64,000 nt of DNA. Source: Papio anubis (lineage: Eukaryota > Chordata > Mammalia > Primates > Cercopithecidae). The notes beneath the pieces are model-generated. The model was not told the DNA's origin. It made no database searches and was given only the letters and a program-made list of their open reading frames with translations. The stretch lies in assembly GCF_008728515.1 (NCBI RefSeq), contig NC_044977.1, positions 8,331,501-8,395,500 on the forward strand, given 5' to 3'. Both the position numbers and the translations under genes were made by a program. Below are positions 28,440 to 41,880 of this stretch, piece by piece; position 1 is the stretch's first letter; each line of letters starts with the position of its first letter.

Positions 28440-28803
28440 TCACTTCATTTGTTTGTCTTTCAGCTTCAGAATCTGTTTGGTTCTTTTTTTTATAATTTTT
28501 ACCTCTACATTTAACTTCTAGTTTTGTTCATGTATTGTTTTCCTGATTTTATCAATTTATTTATTTGTGTTCTCTTGTGCCTTGCTGTGCTTTCTTAAAA
28601 TGTCTTTTTAATTCAATGTCACTTAATGTATACATCTCCGCTTTTTGGTGTTTGGTTTGTAGAGCTTTATTAGTTTCCTTTGGGGATACCATGTTTTCAT
28701 GACTTTTCATGATCTGTGTAGCCTTGCTTTGTTGCTTGTGCATTGGTAGAGTAAATATCTCTTCCCATTTTTACAGACTGATCTTGGCAGGTAAAGACCT
28801 TCC
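28440..28803 (-). repeat. Inverted repeat arm B (L1M 5' UTR, antisense)
   Basis: Partner of 27374-27745 in opposite orientation. The arms are separated by about 700 bases and differ by scattered substitutions and small indels. Confidence 0.92.
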
Positions 28804-28910
28804 CCAGCCAGATCCTCAGCCTAATGGGACTGCCTAGAGGATCACAGTTGAATGGAGCTGGAGTAAGTCACAGATCTGTTGTTGTACCTGCAGTTGAGTT
28901 TACATTTGGC

Positions 28911-30110
28911 AGGCTGTTATCAAGCACATGGTCAGGTATGGTTCCTGCCAAATCACCAGGTGGACAGGACTACCTCTTGGACCACAGTTGGGTAGGACTA
29001 GAGGCAGATTATTAGGCCTATTATATATTTACTATTAGGTCCTCACACAATGGGCCTGTTGTTAGTAGTGCATACAGTTCAGAAGGCTCCTGCCAGATCC
29101 CTAAGCAGGCTCTTGTTGGATCAATGGAAAGTCCCAGGACAGGCAAGCAGAACTGCCTCTGCAACAGTGATGGGGTGCGGTTGGGGCTGAGTAACAGGGC
29201 TGCTTCAGGGTCCACAGTTGGATCCAAGGTTGGTAAGCCTGTTACTAAGGGTCCTGATTGGCATAGATCTTATCAACTCCCTGATCAGAGAGGATTACCT
29301 ACAGACCATGGTAGAATGGGACTGAAGCCGGGTCAAAGGGCTGCTTCAACAGCCCTACCACAGTCAAATTTGAGATTAACGGGCATGTTAGCAGGGGCAT
29401 GGACACGAGTGTTTCTTATTGGGTCCCTAAACAGTTTGGACTGTCCCCAGACTGTAGTTGAACAGGGTCACAGGCTGATTTAGGATCTGCAGTCAGATAA
29501 AGGTCAGTGGACCTGTTACTGAGGACATGGACAGGTATGTCTCCCACCAGGCCCCGAGTGGGCAGGGCTGTCCCAAGACAGCAGCAGAACAAGGCTAGAA
29601 CCAAGTCTCAGGAATGCTCTGCGGTCCACAGCCAGGACTTCATTTAGTGAGCCTGCTACCATGGACACAGACAGGTGTTGCTGGATCCCTGGGTGGGCAG
29701 GGCTTACTCTATTAGCTCATTAGAGTAGGACTGGAGCTGGATCACAGAGCTCCTTCAGAATCCACAGTTGGGACTGGAGTCAGTGAGCCTGTTACTGGGG
29801 ATACAGATGGGCTTGTCTTCCACCAGCTCCCAGGGTATGTAGAACAGCCACTAGACTGTGGTAGAGAAGGGCTACAACAGCATTACCTAGCTGCTGCAAA
29901 GTTCACAGCCAAAAATGGAGTCAGAAGGCCTATTATTGGGGGTGCAGACGAAAATGTTTTTTTTCTGGGTCTCTTAGAAGAGGAGGCTAGTTTCAGGACC
30001 ATGGCAAAGTAGTGCTGGAGCCAAGTCCATAGGGAGACAGAGTTGTTTTCAGTCCAGGGCTAAGACCACATTCAGTGAGCCTGCCACCAAGACACAGTCC
30101 TGCATACTCA
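28911..30110 (-). repeat. Degenerate tandem array, unit about 140 bp
   Basis: A recurring motif of the form G(A/G)GCCTGTTACT...GGACA.AGACAGGT appears near 28913, 29054, 29237, 29383, 29510, 29651, 29787, 29928 and 30079. Spacing is 127-183 bases, mostly 136-151. Units also share CACAGTTGGGACT-like and GGGCAGGACT-like blocks. Open frames here come from the low stop density of the repeat. Confidence 0.85.
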
Positions 30111-30509
30111 AAGCAGTCCTCCTCTCTCTTGGGCTTCTCTGGTATTTCACAACATTCTACCGAAATGTCAGAGCTACTACTGAGAAGGCATTTTTGTTGG
30201 AGAGTGGCTGCCAGATCATTGTTTGTGTAGAAGAGATGTGAGCTAAGATACCTCCCAGTCTACCGTCTTGCTGAATACATACTATGTGGTTCAAGAATAA
30301 ATAATTTCGCTCTCAAAAATATAACTTGGTGACTGCCAAATTATACCCTATAATAAAAATATGCTTAAAAGAATAATTGCTCTTATGCTTTTCCAAACAG
30401 TATACTATATGGAGAGTTAATAAACAAAATTTAAACTTATTTTGTGAGTAGATACTGTTTTAGGTCTAACATGTAAAAGTAATCCTTATTACCTTTACTA
30501 GAAATAATA

Positions 30510-31534
<1,025 letters not shown>

Positions 31535-31735
31535 ATAAGGATAGTGGCTATATTGAACAATAACATACAGCTTCAAACAGTTATAAGAAGGCTATTGAAT
31601 CTTCCCAACAAAAAGAGATAATATATGTCTGAGATGATGGATATGATAATTACCTTGATCTGACCACTATACATTATATGTATCAAAATATCACTATATG
31701 TCACATAAATATGTATAATTATATGTCAATTAAAT
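31535..31735 (+). mobile_element. L1 3' UTR end (sense)
   Basis: ATAGTGGCTATATTGAACAA, GAGATGATGGATATGATAAT, TACCTTGATCTGACCACTAT and ATATGTCAATTAAA match the 3' end of L1MA/L1PB-age elements in order. Confidence 0.8.
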
Positions 31736-34370
31736 AGAACACACACAAAAAGAATTTTGAGAACTGGCATAGAAACATAAACCAGTCATTGGAAACTGAT
31801 TGGGTCATATTCTAGGAAACAAATCAACAGTTAATGTATGGATATCCCAAAATACAATTGAATCAGAACACCATCTGCAAAACATTTTAACAAAAAGACC
31901 TCATAGGGCAGTTTAAAGGCATTATCTTAGTTTTATCTAAATTATTTTTGTAACCTTAGTGTATAAATCCTAATTAGTATAAGATGTAGAGATGTGTGGG
32001 GACCATCATGTAAGAATAATAACTCAGGGAAATATTTTCATAAACATGCACTTTAGTACCAAGTTACCATATTTATTTGTACTACAAAAATAAATAGGCT
32101 AATGCCAAGCACTATTTTATCGCCTGAGAATGATTAAAAACACGAGAGAAAAAATAGAGAAAATAAAATCATATTTTGAGTGATTTCTAAAGCCTAACTG
32201 AAAGAGACAAGGACAGATATGCCATATATAACTTTAAGCATGGTATTGTATTTACTACATTTTAAGTACTAAGTAATAAATACATATAAATGCAGTTTTA
32301 TTTAAAACTAACTATTGCCATATCCAATGTTATACTTTTCTTTCAACAACTAGGCATCTATGTTTGCATAAAAGTAAGAAAAACATTTGCACTGCTTTTT
32401 CTATTTTCTTTCTTTTTTGGCACACCAACATTGTCAATGTTTTTCAAGTGTAATATTTTCCCTTTTACCTAACCACTATTTTCCTTCATTGTCTTACAAA
32501 AATTCACTTTAATGCATTTAGTGAATTTGCTTAAATCGTTTTCATGACAAGTACATTTGCTGCTATCATTTTTAATTCATATATATCTTTCTACATGCTA
32601 GCACCTATTCATGTCTGCATTTTTTAAACTCAACACAAAATATAAAAATTTCTCTGGGTTCCAGCAAGAATGATTATTTTAATCACTTATATACAATGCA
32701 TTTAAGATACCCATTTAGCTTTATTTCCTGAAATCGTACTAAACCACCAATAGAGGGTAAGTAGGAATGAATAATATGTAAGTAAAGGAGAATTGATAAC
32801 ACTGGAAGTTGGTGAATGATGGAAACCTAAAAGAGTGTGAGAAGTGAGGGTGTATTCATATTGCAGAAGCCCACCAAAGCGTAAGAATTGAAGACTTCCG
32901 CAGCCTCTGACAGTGGGTGTGGGTGGAATAGGTCTGAAAAGAAAAGGGCTGTTTATAAAAACTTATAAGAAATAGTTAAGGTCCCAGATGACTTCCTACT
33001 CAAGTGAAAGGCAAATGTCTTTGGACTCAGAATGAACAACTGAGGGATGGAAGGAAAGTTCAGTGCAGAAGATTTTAAATGAACGCCTAGTACTTAACCA
33101 TTAGATATACAGGATTTTTTTTCTTTTACTCAACAAGCATAATGTTGGCAGTCAGCATTATATAGGTGACAGGACATTAAACTATTTCTTTCTAGGGAAT
33201 GTATATAGCCAAGAATAAAAGACAGACCTCTGAATATTCCCAACCAAACTTCTGGTTTCTACACAATCGCCATAAAGTGAACCAGAATTTCATAATCTGA
33301 ATCTTAATATGCACATACAGGAGAGGATCACTAGATATTTGTGGGAATATCCGTAATTAACAAAAACATTGTGCACACCCATTGTGCACACCCACAGAGA
33401 GGAAAACTTTAAAACATTACCTCATATAATAAAATAGTCTCAAAAATGAGAAAATAGAGGATTCGCAGGAAAGCAAATTTCTGTCAAATATATCAAGTCT
33501 TCCTAAGCTAATTTATGAAAATAATATGACTCCAATGCATATATCAATGTTACATATTTTCTAAAATGAGTTAATTCTGTATGTCATGAGGAAATAATTT
33601 TAAGATCAATATTAAAGAAAAGCAACACAGAAAAACAGAAACAGGTAACGGACACTCATATCATATTAAACATATAAATTCTTGATAACTGAAGAAATGT
33701 CACACTGAACATGAACAGAAAAATGAAAGAAAATAAAAAATCTGAAAGACAGATGCAAATACATTTTGGAGATATGTATATGACACAGTAGCATCCCATT
33801 TCAATGTGGAAAAACAAAGTACTTCTAGGATTCTATTATGTTTTTTTCTTTTTATTGTTAAAGTCCAAATATATATCAATGCTAGACTGCTTGATATTGT
33901 TCAACAGACCTTTAATAATTTGGTGGTTTTTTTTCCTATGTCTGTGTTTCAGTTTGGATAATTACTGTTGACTTACTATTTTCATGGATTCTTCTGTGTT
34001 GTTTTTGTTTTCAGTTCTTTTTTAAGTCTATCAAAATATTTTTCATCTCTGATATTTTGGATTGTTATTTCTAGAGTTGTACTTGCCAATTTTCTATAGT
34101 TTTCGTGTCTCTGCTAAAATATTCTATGTGTCCATTTATGCTTCATTGTTTTTCTCATACCTGACCACATGACAGCACATCTTTCTCCTGAGTCTTGCCT
34201 GTTCTTAGAGGGGCATGCCATGCTTTCAATTTAGTTTACCTAGTTGCATTGTAAAATCAGGACTATAATGGGCTCAGAACGCTACAATTTTGTATACTTT
34301 ATGGCTTTTTCTTATGATTTGGTTGAATGTCATATTATATTGCTTTTTTATATTCCAAGTGAAAGAGAAT
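31736..34370. other. AT-rich stretch, mostly unassigned
   Basis: No gene. The part near 33880-34140 (TTTTTCATCTCTGATATTTT) faintly resembles antisense L1M or HAL1 text, but is not called. The part near 32820-33060 is less AT-rich and unrecognised. Confidence 0.45.
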
Positions 34371-34570
34371 AAAATTAAACCGTAAAATAATCATATCATT
34401 AAAGTACTAGAAGGAAATATGAGCAAACTGTCCTGTGAAGTGAAAGAACAAAAATTCTCTTAAACTATGAAAATAGTTGTCATTTAGAAGCCTAAAATTA
34501 TACATTTTAATATATACAAATAAAAACTGCTTCATGGCAGAAAATAACATAAGCAATATTAAGAGATGTC
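34371..34570 (+). mobile_element. L1M ORF2 fragment (sense)
   Basis: AAAGTACTAGAAGGAAATAT, AAAACTGCTTCATGGCAG and AACATAAGCAATATTAAGAG match sense L1M ORF2 C-terminal text in order. Confidence 0.62.
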
Positions 34571-34689
34571 AAGCTGGAAAATATATTTATGTTTCTATAG
34601 CAGCAAGATGCTATTCTTCTTAATATAGATACAGCGCCTAGTAATTGAAAAGCAGACGAATCCTACTACTTCCCTCTTCCATATTCCAG

Positions 34690-34950
34690 TGGTGTTTTGT
34701 CACCAACTTTAAAGCCAACACTGATGTATATCTTGGTGTCATCTTTTTGTGGTGACGTCTCCTCTGACCCTCTTCCCTGCCTTCCTTATTCACTTTGTGA
34801 TTAAATTGTGATTACATTGTGATTGCCATTGTTAGGACATTGAGCATACCCGTATAATCCAGTGTAACCTCTCCATCTGAAATTCCTTAGAGTCTCTGTG
34901 TCATGAAAGGTAGCATATTCACAGATTCTTAGGAATGGAATGTGTATATA
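34690..34950 (-). mobile_element. MLT1-like LTR fragment (antisense)
   Basis: GTGATTACATTGTGATTGC, CCGTATAATCCAGTGTAACC, TCTCCATCTGAAATTCC and GGTAGCATATTCACAGATTC resemble antisense text of an old MaLR/MLT1 LTR. Confidence 0.55.
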
Positions 34951-34957
34951 TTTAGAG

Positions 34958-34959
<2 letters not shown>

Positions 34960-34992
<33 letters not shown>

Positions 34993-35021
34993 CACCCCCC
35001 CACCGGCCTCTCTCTCTCTCT
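34960..35021. repeat. (TC)n microsatellite with C-rich interruption
   Basis: TC units run at 34960-34990 and again at 35009-35021, separated by CCCCACCCCCCCACCGGCC. Confidence 0.97.
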
Positions 35022-35079
35022 CCCCAGAATTAGCAATCTTCTGCTTTCATGCCTCTCAAAGCCATGATAATCTCCTCCC

Positions 35080-35735
35080 TGCAGTACTTCAGTAGATTCT
35101 GAAATAGTCTGTTTACTACCACTCTTGTTTACCTGAACTTTGCTCTGAACACATCAGCCAAAGTGGAATCTTTTAAAATGTTAGCAATACTATGTATCTT
35201 GCTCAAAATCTTGAAATGGATTTCTAGTTTACCTATAGTAAAGCCCAGTGATCTTAAAATGGTCGAAAAACTTTACATCATTTGACACCTCTATATTTCA
35301 CCTCCAACTATTCACATCTACCATGGAATCTTTACTGTCTCTACAAATGGCAGGACAGTCCTTTAACATCTTTGACTTACAATTCTATGTGCCTGGAACA
35401 ACCATTCCCACGTAGCTCTCCATATCTGAACACCCTACTCTCGTACTTTTGCAGGTCACCTAAATGTCACTTTATCAGTGATGACTTCTTTGACCATTTA
35501 TTTACAGTATTCCTTTCTATTCCTCCTTCATGTTTTATTTTCCATAGTATTTACCTTCCCTTTAGAAAGGATATATTTGTCTCCTTAATTCTTTATGTTC
35601 TACTAAAATATAGTCTTCTTAAGTGTAAAGACTGTTCAATATTTTATTTACTGCTGTATCCACAACAGCTACAACATTGTCTGGCCTAGAGTGATGCTGA
35701 GTAATTATTTGACGATCACAGGCATGAATGAATGC
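35080..35735 (+). mobile_element. L2 (CR1-like LINE) 3' end
   Basis: The order of landmarks is that of L2: TCTTGCTCAAAATCTTGAAA, AATTCTATGTGCCTGGAACA, CAGGTCACCTAAATGTCACT, TTATCAGTGATGACTTCTTT, CCATAGTATTTACC, and the terminal ACTGCTGTATCCACAACAGC followed by TGTCTGGCCTAGAG. The 135-codon open frame at 35282-35689 is a chance frame in this noncoding 3' part. Confidence 0.88.
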
Positions 35736-36929
<1,194 letters not shown>

Positions 36930-37035
36930 TTAGGAAACATGTTAAAATGTAAATTCTAATCCAGTAGCCGTGGGTTGAGGCCTAAGACTCTTTAATAACC
37001 TATCATGTGACAAAAATGCTAGTTTTGATTGACTA
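36930..37035. mobile_element. MER5-like hAT-Charlie fragment
   Basis: AAAATGTAAATTCTAATCCA then GTAGCCGTGGGTTGAGGCC resembles the central part of MER5. It is short and diverged. Confidence 0.58.
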
Positions 37036-37454
37036 CGTAATAAAGCAAGCACACAGAGCAAAAATATACAAATATATAAATGTACAAGCAAAAACACAAG
37101 ACTCAAAATAAACATCTTTATACCTAATAAGAAACAAAAAACAAAGCTGTGAGAAAAAAAAATTTGTGGGTTTGTTGAGGTCTGGATACTCATAAAGACA
37201 GTAGCAGGATGGAACTTAGTTCTCTGATTATCAGACTGAAACTACTTAATGTGAGAGGAGAAACTTGACCCACTTCCAAAGTTTAATGTCAGCAGCTGAT
37301 GTGCAGTTCCTCTATCTTAAAACCATGCTAAAAAGTTAAGGCTTGTCACACTAGGCCTGATGCAATGGCTTTAGAGCAACTTGTGAGCCTAGGGATTGTG
37401 GAAGACAACCAGATTTGCAAGCAGAGCAAATCCAGTTCTCCCACTGGAGTCACA
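37036..37454. other. Unassigned stretch before L1 insertion
   Basis: The sequence beside the insertion (37200-37454, continuing at 41184) is less AT-rich and unrecognised. Joined across the L1 it reads as one unbroken stretch, so this is the pre-insertion locus. Confidence 0.5.
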
Positions 37455-37705
37455 GATGAATTTCTTTTTTATTTATTTATTTATATATATATATATTTAT
37501 TTATTATACTTTATGTTCTAGGGTACATGTGCACAACGTGCAGGTTTGTTACATATGTATACATGTGCCATGTTGGTGTGCTGCACCCATTAACTCGTCA
37601 TTTACATTAGGTACATCCCCTAATGCTATCCTTCCCCCTTCCCCCACCACACAACAGGCCCCGGTGTGTGATGTTCCCCTTCCTGTGCCCAGGTGTTCTC
37701 ATTGT

Positions 37706-38726
37706 TCAATTCCCACCAGTGAGTGAGAACATGCGGGGCTTGGTTTTCTGTTCTTCTGATAGTTTGCTGAGAATGATGGTTTCCAGCTGCATCAGAGAAA
37801 TGCATCAGTATGTGCATTTTAATTGTGATGTGAGGGTGCCCCTACATGTCCCTACAAAGGACATGAACTCATCCTTTTTTATGGCTGCATAGTATTCCAT
37901 GCTGTATATGTGCCACATTTTCTTAATCCAGTCTGTCATTGATGGACATTCGGGTTAGTTCCAAGTCTTTGCTATTGTGAATAGTGCCGCAAAAAACATA
38001 CGTGTGCATGTGTCTTTATAGCAGCATGATTTATAATCCTTTGGGTATGTATCCAGTACCGGGATGGCTGGGTCAAATGGAATTCCTGGAGCTAGATCCT
38101 AGGAATCACCATGCTGTCTTCCACAATGGTTGAAGTAGTTTACAGTCCCTCCAACAGTGTAAAAGTGTTCCTATTTCTCCGCATCCTCTCCAGCACCTGT
38201 TTTTTCCTGACTTTTTAATGATTGCCATTCTAACTGGTGTGAGATGGTATCTCATTGTGGTTTTGATTTGCATTTCTCTGATGGCGAGTGATGATAGCAT
38301 TTTTTCATGTGTCTGTTGGCTGCATAAATGTCTTCTTTGAGAAGTGTCTGCTCATATCCTTCGCCCACTTTTTTGATGGGGTTGTTTGTTTTCTTCTTGT
38401 AAATTTGATTGAGTTCTTTATAGGTTCTGGATATTAGCCCTTTGTCAGATGAGTAGATTGCAAAAATTTTCTCCCATTCTGTAGGTTGCCTGTTCACTCT
38501 GATGGTAGTTTCTTTTGCTATGCAGAAGCTCTTTAGTTTAATTAGATCCCATTTGTCAATTTTGGCTTTTGCTGCCGTTGCTTTTGGTGTTTTAGACGTG
38601 AAGTCCTTGCCCATGCCTATGTCCTGAATGGTATTACCTACGTTTTCTTCTAGGGTTTTTATGGTTTCAGGTCTAACATTTAAGTTTCTAATCCATCTTG
38701 AATTAATTTTTGTATAAGGTATAAGG
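37706..38726 (-). pseudogene. L1 ORF2 C-terminal fragment
   Basis: This is the cysteine-rich C-terminal part of the L1 ORF2 protein read on the minus strand. The frames at 38106-38300 and 38252-38776 carry [26 protein letters not shown] and the [15 protein letters not shown] motif typical of this region. The ORF2 stop is at 37706-37708, preceded by an IGGN-type ending. A frameshift separates the two frames. The longer one runs through the inversion breakpoint: its first 16 or so codons come from the antisense of the ORF1 end, giving a chimeric frame. It is not functional. Confidence 0.9.
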
Positions 38727-38832
38727 GAACAACTGGTACCAGCCCCTGCAAAAACATGCCAAAATGTAAAGACCATTGATGCTAGGAAGAAACTGCATCA
38801 ACTAACGAGCAAAATAACCAGCTAACATCATA

Positions 38833-39759
38833 TTGACAGGATCAAATTCACACATAACAATATTAACCTTAAATGTAAATGGGCTAAATCCTCCAATTAA
38901 AAGACACAGACTGGCAAATTGGATAAACAGTCAAGAACTATCAGTGTGCTGTATTCAGGAGACCCAACTCACATGCAGAGACACACATGGGCTCAAAATA
39001 AAGGGATGGAGGAAGATCTACCAAGCAAATGGAAAACAAAAAAAGGCAGCTGTTGCAATCCTAGTCTCTGATAAAACAAACTTTAAGCCAACAAAGATCA
39101 AAAGATACAAAGAAGACCACTACATAATGGTAAAGGAATCAATTCAACAAGAAGAGCTAACTATCCTAAACATATATGCACCCAATACAGGAGCACCCAC
39201 ATTCATAAAACAAGTCCTTATAGACTTACAAAGAGACTTAGACTCCCATACAATAATAATGGGAGACTTTAACATCCCACTGTCAACATTAGACAGATCA
39301 ACAAGACAGAAAGTTAACAAGGATATCCAGGAATTGAACTCAGCTCTGCACCAGGTGCACTTAATAGACATCTACAGAACTCTCCACCCCAAATCAACAG
39401 AGTATACATTCTTCTCAGCACCACATCACACTTATTCCAAAACTGACCACACAGTTGGAAGTAAAGCACTCCTCAGCAAATGTAAAAGAACAGAAATGAT
39501 AACAAACTGTCTCTCAGACCACAGTGCAATCAAACTAGAACTCAGAACCAAGAAACTCACTCAACACCACTCAACTACATGGCAACTGAACAACCTGCTC
39601 CTGAATGACTACTGGGTACATAACGAAATGAAGGCAGAAATAAAGATGTTCTTTGAAACCAATGAGAACAAAGATACAACATACCAGAATCTCTGGGACA
39701 TGTTTAAAGCAGTGTGTAGAGGGAAATTTATAGCACTAAATGTCCACAAGAGAAAGTAG
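38833..39759 (+). pseudogene. L1 ORF2 N-terminal fragment, endonuclease domain open
   Basis: The 308-codon open frame starts at the native ORF2 start ([19 protein letters not shown]). It covers the whole APE-type endonuclease, which in active L1 nicks target DNA to prime reverse transcription. The key residues known for L1 endonuclease are all in register: N14, E43 (IQET), Y115 ([10 protein letters not shown]), D145 and N147 (MGDFN), T192, D205 (KTDH), S228 and H230 (SDHS). The frame ends at a TAG at 39757-39759, where related L1 copies have CAG, so one C-to-T change caused the stop. The full protein is about 1275 residues, so this is a short N-terminal part. The piece lies in the inverted half of the insertion and has no L1 promoter upstream. 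Expression would need a chance promoter. Best treated as a pseudogene. Confidence 0.93.
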
Positions 39760-41172
39760 GAAAGATCTAAAATTGACACCATCACATCACAATTAAAAGA
39801 ACGAGAGAAGCAAGAGCAAACACATTCAAAAGCTGGCAGAAGGCAAGAAATAACTGAGATCAGAGCAGAACTGAAGGAGATAGAGATACAAAAAGCCCTC
39901 CAAAAAATCCATGAATCTAGGAGCTGATGTTTTGAAAGATCAACAAAATTGATAGACCACTAGCAAGACTAATAAAGAAGAAAAGAGAAGAATCAAATAG
40001 ATGCGATAAAAAATGATAAAGGGGATATCACCACCAACCCCAGAAAAATACAAACTACCATCAGAGAATACTATAAACACATCTACGCAAATAAACTAGA
40101 AAACCTAGAACAAATGGATTCCTGGACGCATACACTCTCCCAAAACTAAACCAGGAAGAAGGTGAATCCCTGAGTAGACCAATAACAGGCTCTGAAATTG
40201 AGGCAATAATTAATAGCCTACCAACCAAAAGAAGTCCAGGACCAGATGGATTCACAGCCGAATTCTACCAGAGGTACAAGGAGGAGCTGGTACCATTCCT
40301 TCTGAAACTATTCCAATCAATGGAAAAAGAGGGAATCCTCCCTAACTCATTTTATGAGGCCAACATCATCCTGATACCAAAGTCTGGCAGAGACACAATA
40401 CAAACAGAGAATTTTAGACCAATCTCCTTGATGAACATCAATGCAAAAATCCCCAATAAAATACTGGCAAACCAAATCCAGCAGCACATCAAAAAGCTTA
40501 TCCACCATGATCAAGTGGGCTTCATCTCTGGGATGCAAGGCTGGTTCAACATACAAAAATCAATACATGTAATCCAGCATATAAACAGAACCAAAGGAAA
40601 AAAAACCACATGATTATCTCAAGAGATGCAGAAAAGGCCTTTGACAAAATTCAACAGTCCTTCATGCTAAAAACTCTCAATAAATTTGGTATTGATGGAA
40701 CATATCTCAAAATAATAAGAGCTATTTATGACAAACCCACAGCCAATATCATACTGAATGGAAAAAAACCTGGAAGCATTCCCTTTGAAAACTGACACAA
40801 GACAGGGATGCCCTTTCTCACCACTCCTATTCAACATAGTGTTGGAAGTTCTGACCAGGACAATCAGGCAGGAGAAAGAAATAAAGGGTATTCGATTAGG
40901 AAAAGAGGAAGTCAAATTGTCCCTGTTTCCAGATGACACGATTGTATATTTAGAAAACCCCATCGTCTCAGCCCCAAATCTCCTTAAGCTGATAAGCAAC
41001 TTCAGCAAAATCTTAGGATACAAAATCAATGTGCAAAAATCACAAGCATTCTTATACACCAGTAACAGACAAACAGAGAGCCAAATCATGAGTGAACTCC
41101 CATTCACAATAGTTTCAGAGAATAAAATACCTAGGAATCATACTTACAAGCGTTGTGAAGGATCTCTTCATG
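39760..41172 (+). pseudogene. L1 ORF2 reverse-transcriptase region, broken
   Basis: The region continues from the premature stop through the linker and RT domain in several frames. Open pieces are 40320-40613 (with [17 protein letters not shown] and [14 protein letters not shown]), 40610-40795 ([13 protein letters not shown]) and 40758-41177 ([19 protein letters not shown]). At least two frameshifts and several stops interrupt it. The catalytic FADD motif reads FPDD at 40926-40937, so the metal-binding aspartates remain but the preceding alanine is proline. The last codons of the third piece pass the insertion edge. It is not functional. Confidence 0.92.
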
Positions 41173-41183
41173 GATGAATTTCT

Positions 41184-41529
41184 AGCACAAGTATCACTAT
41201 AAAGCAGAAGCAACAGCCTGTGATTACAACCTCTGGCCCAGGAGAAAAGATTAGAATCAGCCAGAGCCAATGAAAAATGATAAATCTATGAAAAAGACAG
41301 AGAGAGACATAAAAGAGTAGCTCAAGTAACAAAGCAAAAAGAAACAACAAGAACAAAAATCTCCCAATCACCCAAAAAGTTAATTCAAAACCAAATTTGC
41401 AACTTACAAAGAAATCTAATATCTAATGCTAATAAAGCCAGATTTCCTTTTTAAAAAGTTAGATTCTGACATTAGCACAAATTAAATATTTCTTCAATGT
41501 TTATATTATAAATATTCAAGTAGCCAATA
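41184..41529. other. Unassigned stretch after L1 insertion
   Basis: It continues the pre-insertion locus. No gene recognised. Confidence 0.5.
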
Positions 41530-41880
41530 CAGAAAGTCACCCACATAGCAATCACATAAATTCAACCATTATTAATAATTTGTCATGCTTGTGTGTATCC
41601 ACACATGTATACATAATACATATACATATATAAACACAGAGATCTATACATGTGCTTTAGTGTATATCTGTGTGTGTATGTGCACATATTTTTGAATTAT
41701 TTGTGGAAAAAAATTGCACACAAAATTGCTCTTCACTCCTAAGTGCTTTAGCATGCATTTCATAAGCACATTTAATTTTTCCTACACAAATGCAATACTT
41801 TCATCAAATGTAAAAAAAGAAATAAGAAATCCCTGCTAAGTAACATCTTAATTATTTTTTAAATTCCCTAAATTGTTCTC
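41530..41880 (-). mobile_element. Probable L1M/ME 3' UTR (antisense)
   Basis: TTCACTCCTAAGTGCTTTAG, CATGCATTTCATAAGCACAT and TTTCCTACACAAATGCAATA resemble a distinctive 3' UTR segment of old L1 families. A TG/TA-rich run precedes it near 41585-41690. Confidence 0.52.

Larger units (their letters stand above)
28231..30290 (-). mobile_element. L1M ORF1 start and long 5' UTR (antisense)
   Basis: Antisense ORF1 N-terminal text (TTTCTGTCTCTTCTCTTTG, CTGATTAGATAATTTC) is followed at 28440-28803 by 5' UTR text. A GC-richer 1.5 kb follows, made of degenerate tandem units, ending near 30290 with CCCAGTCTACCGTCTTGCTG, which looks like an L1 5' terminus. The 5' UTR assignment of 28.8-30.3 kb is an inference from position and style. 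Confidence 0.68.
37466..41172 (-). mobile_element. Primate L1 (L1PA-like) with 5' inversion
   Basis: The insertion is on the minus strand. Bases 37466 to about 38728 are antisense L1: an A/T tail, the 3' UTR (GGTTTGTTACATATGTATAC, TGGTGTGCTGCACCCATTAA), and the C-terminal part of ORF2. Bases about 38729-41172 are the upstream L1 segment in sense orientation: the end of ORF1, then ORF2 through endonuclease and most of reverse transcriptase. It ends at a GTGAAGGATCTCTTCATG-type block. Roughly half a kilobase of ORF2 between the two breakpoints is absent. The 11-base target-site duplication GATGAATTTCT lies at 37455-37465 and 41173-41183. This is the signature of twin-primed reverse transcription. 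Most of ORF1 and the 5' UTR were never copied. Confidence 0.96.

Noticed and set aside
29124..29604. 119-codon and 62-codon frames
   Set aside because: They come from the low-stop tandem array of the L1 5' region and do not repeat in frame between units.
33880..34140. Possible antisense L1M or HAL1 5' text
   Set aside because: Style resemblance only; no ordered set of landmarks.
35282..35689. 135-codon open frame
   Set aside because: It falls in the noncoding 3' part of L2; no protein family resemblance.
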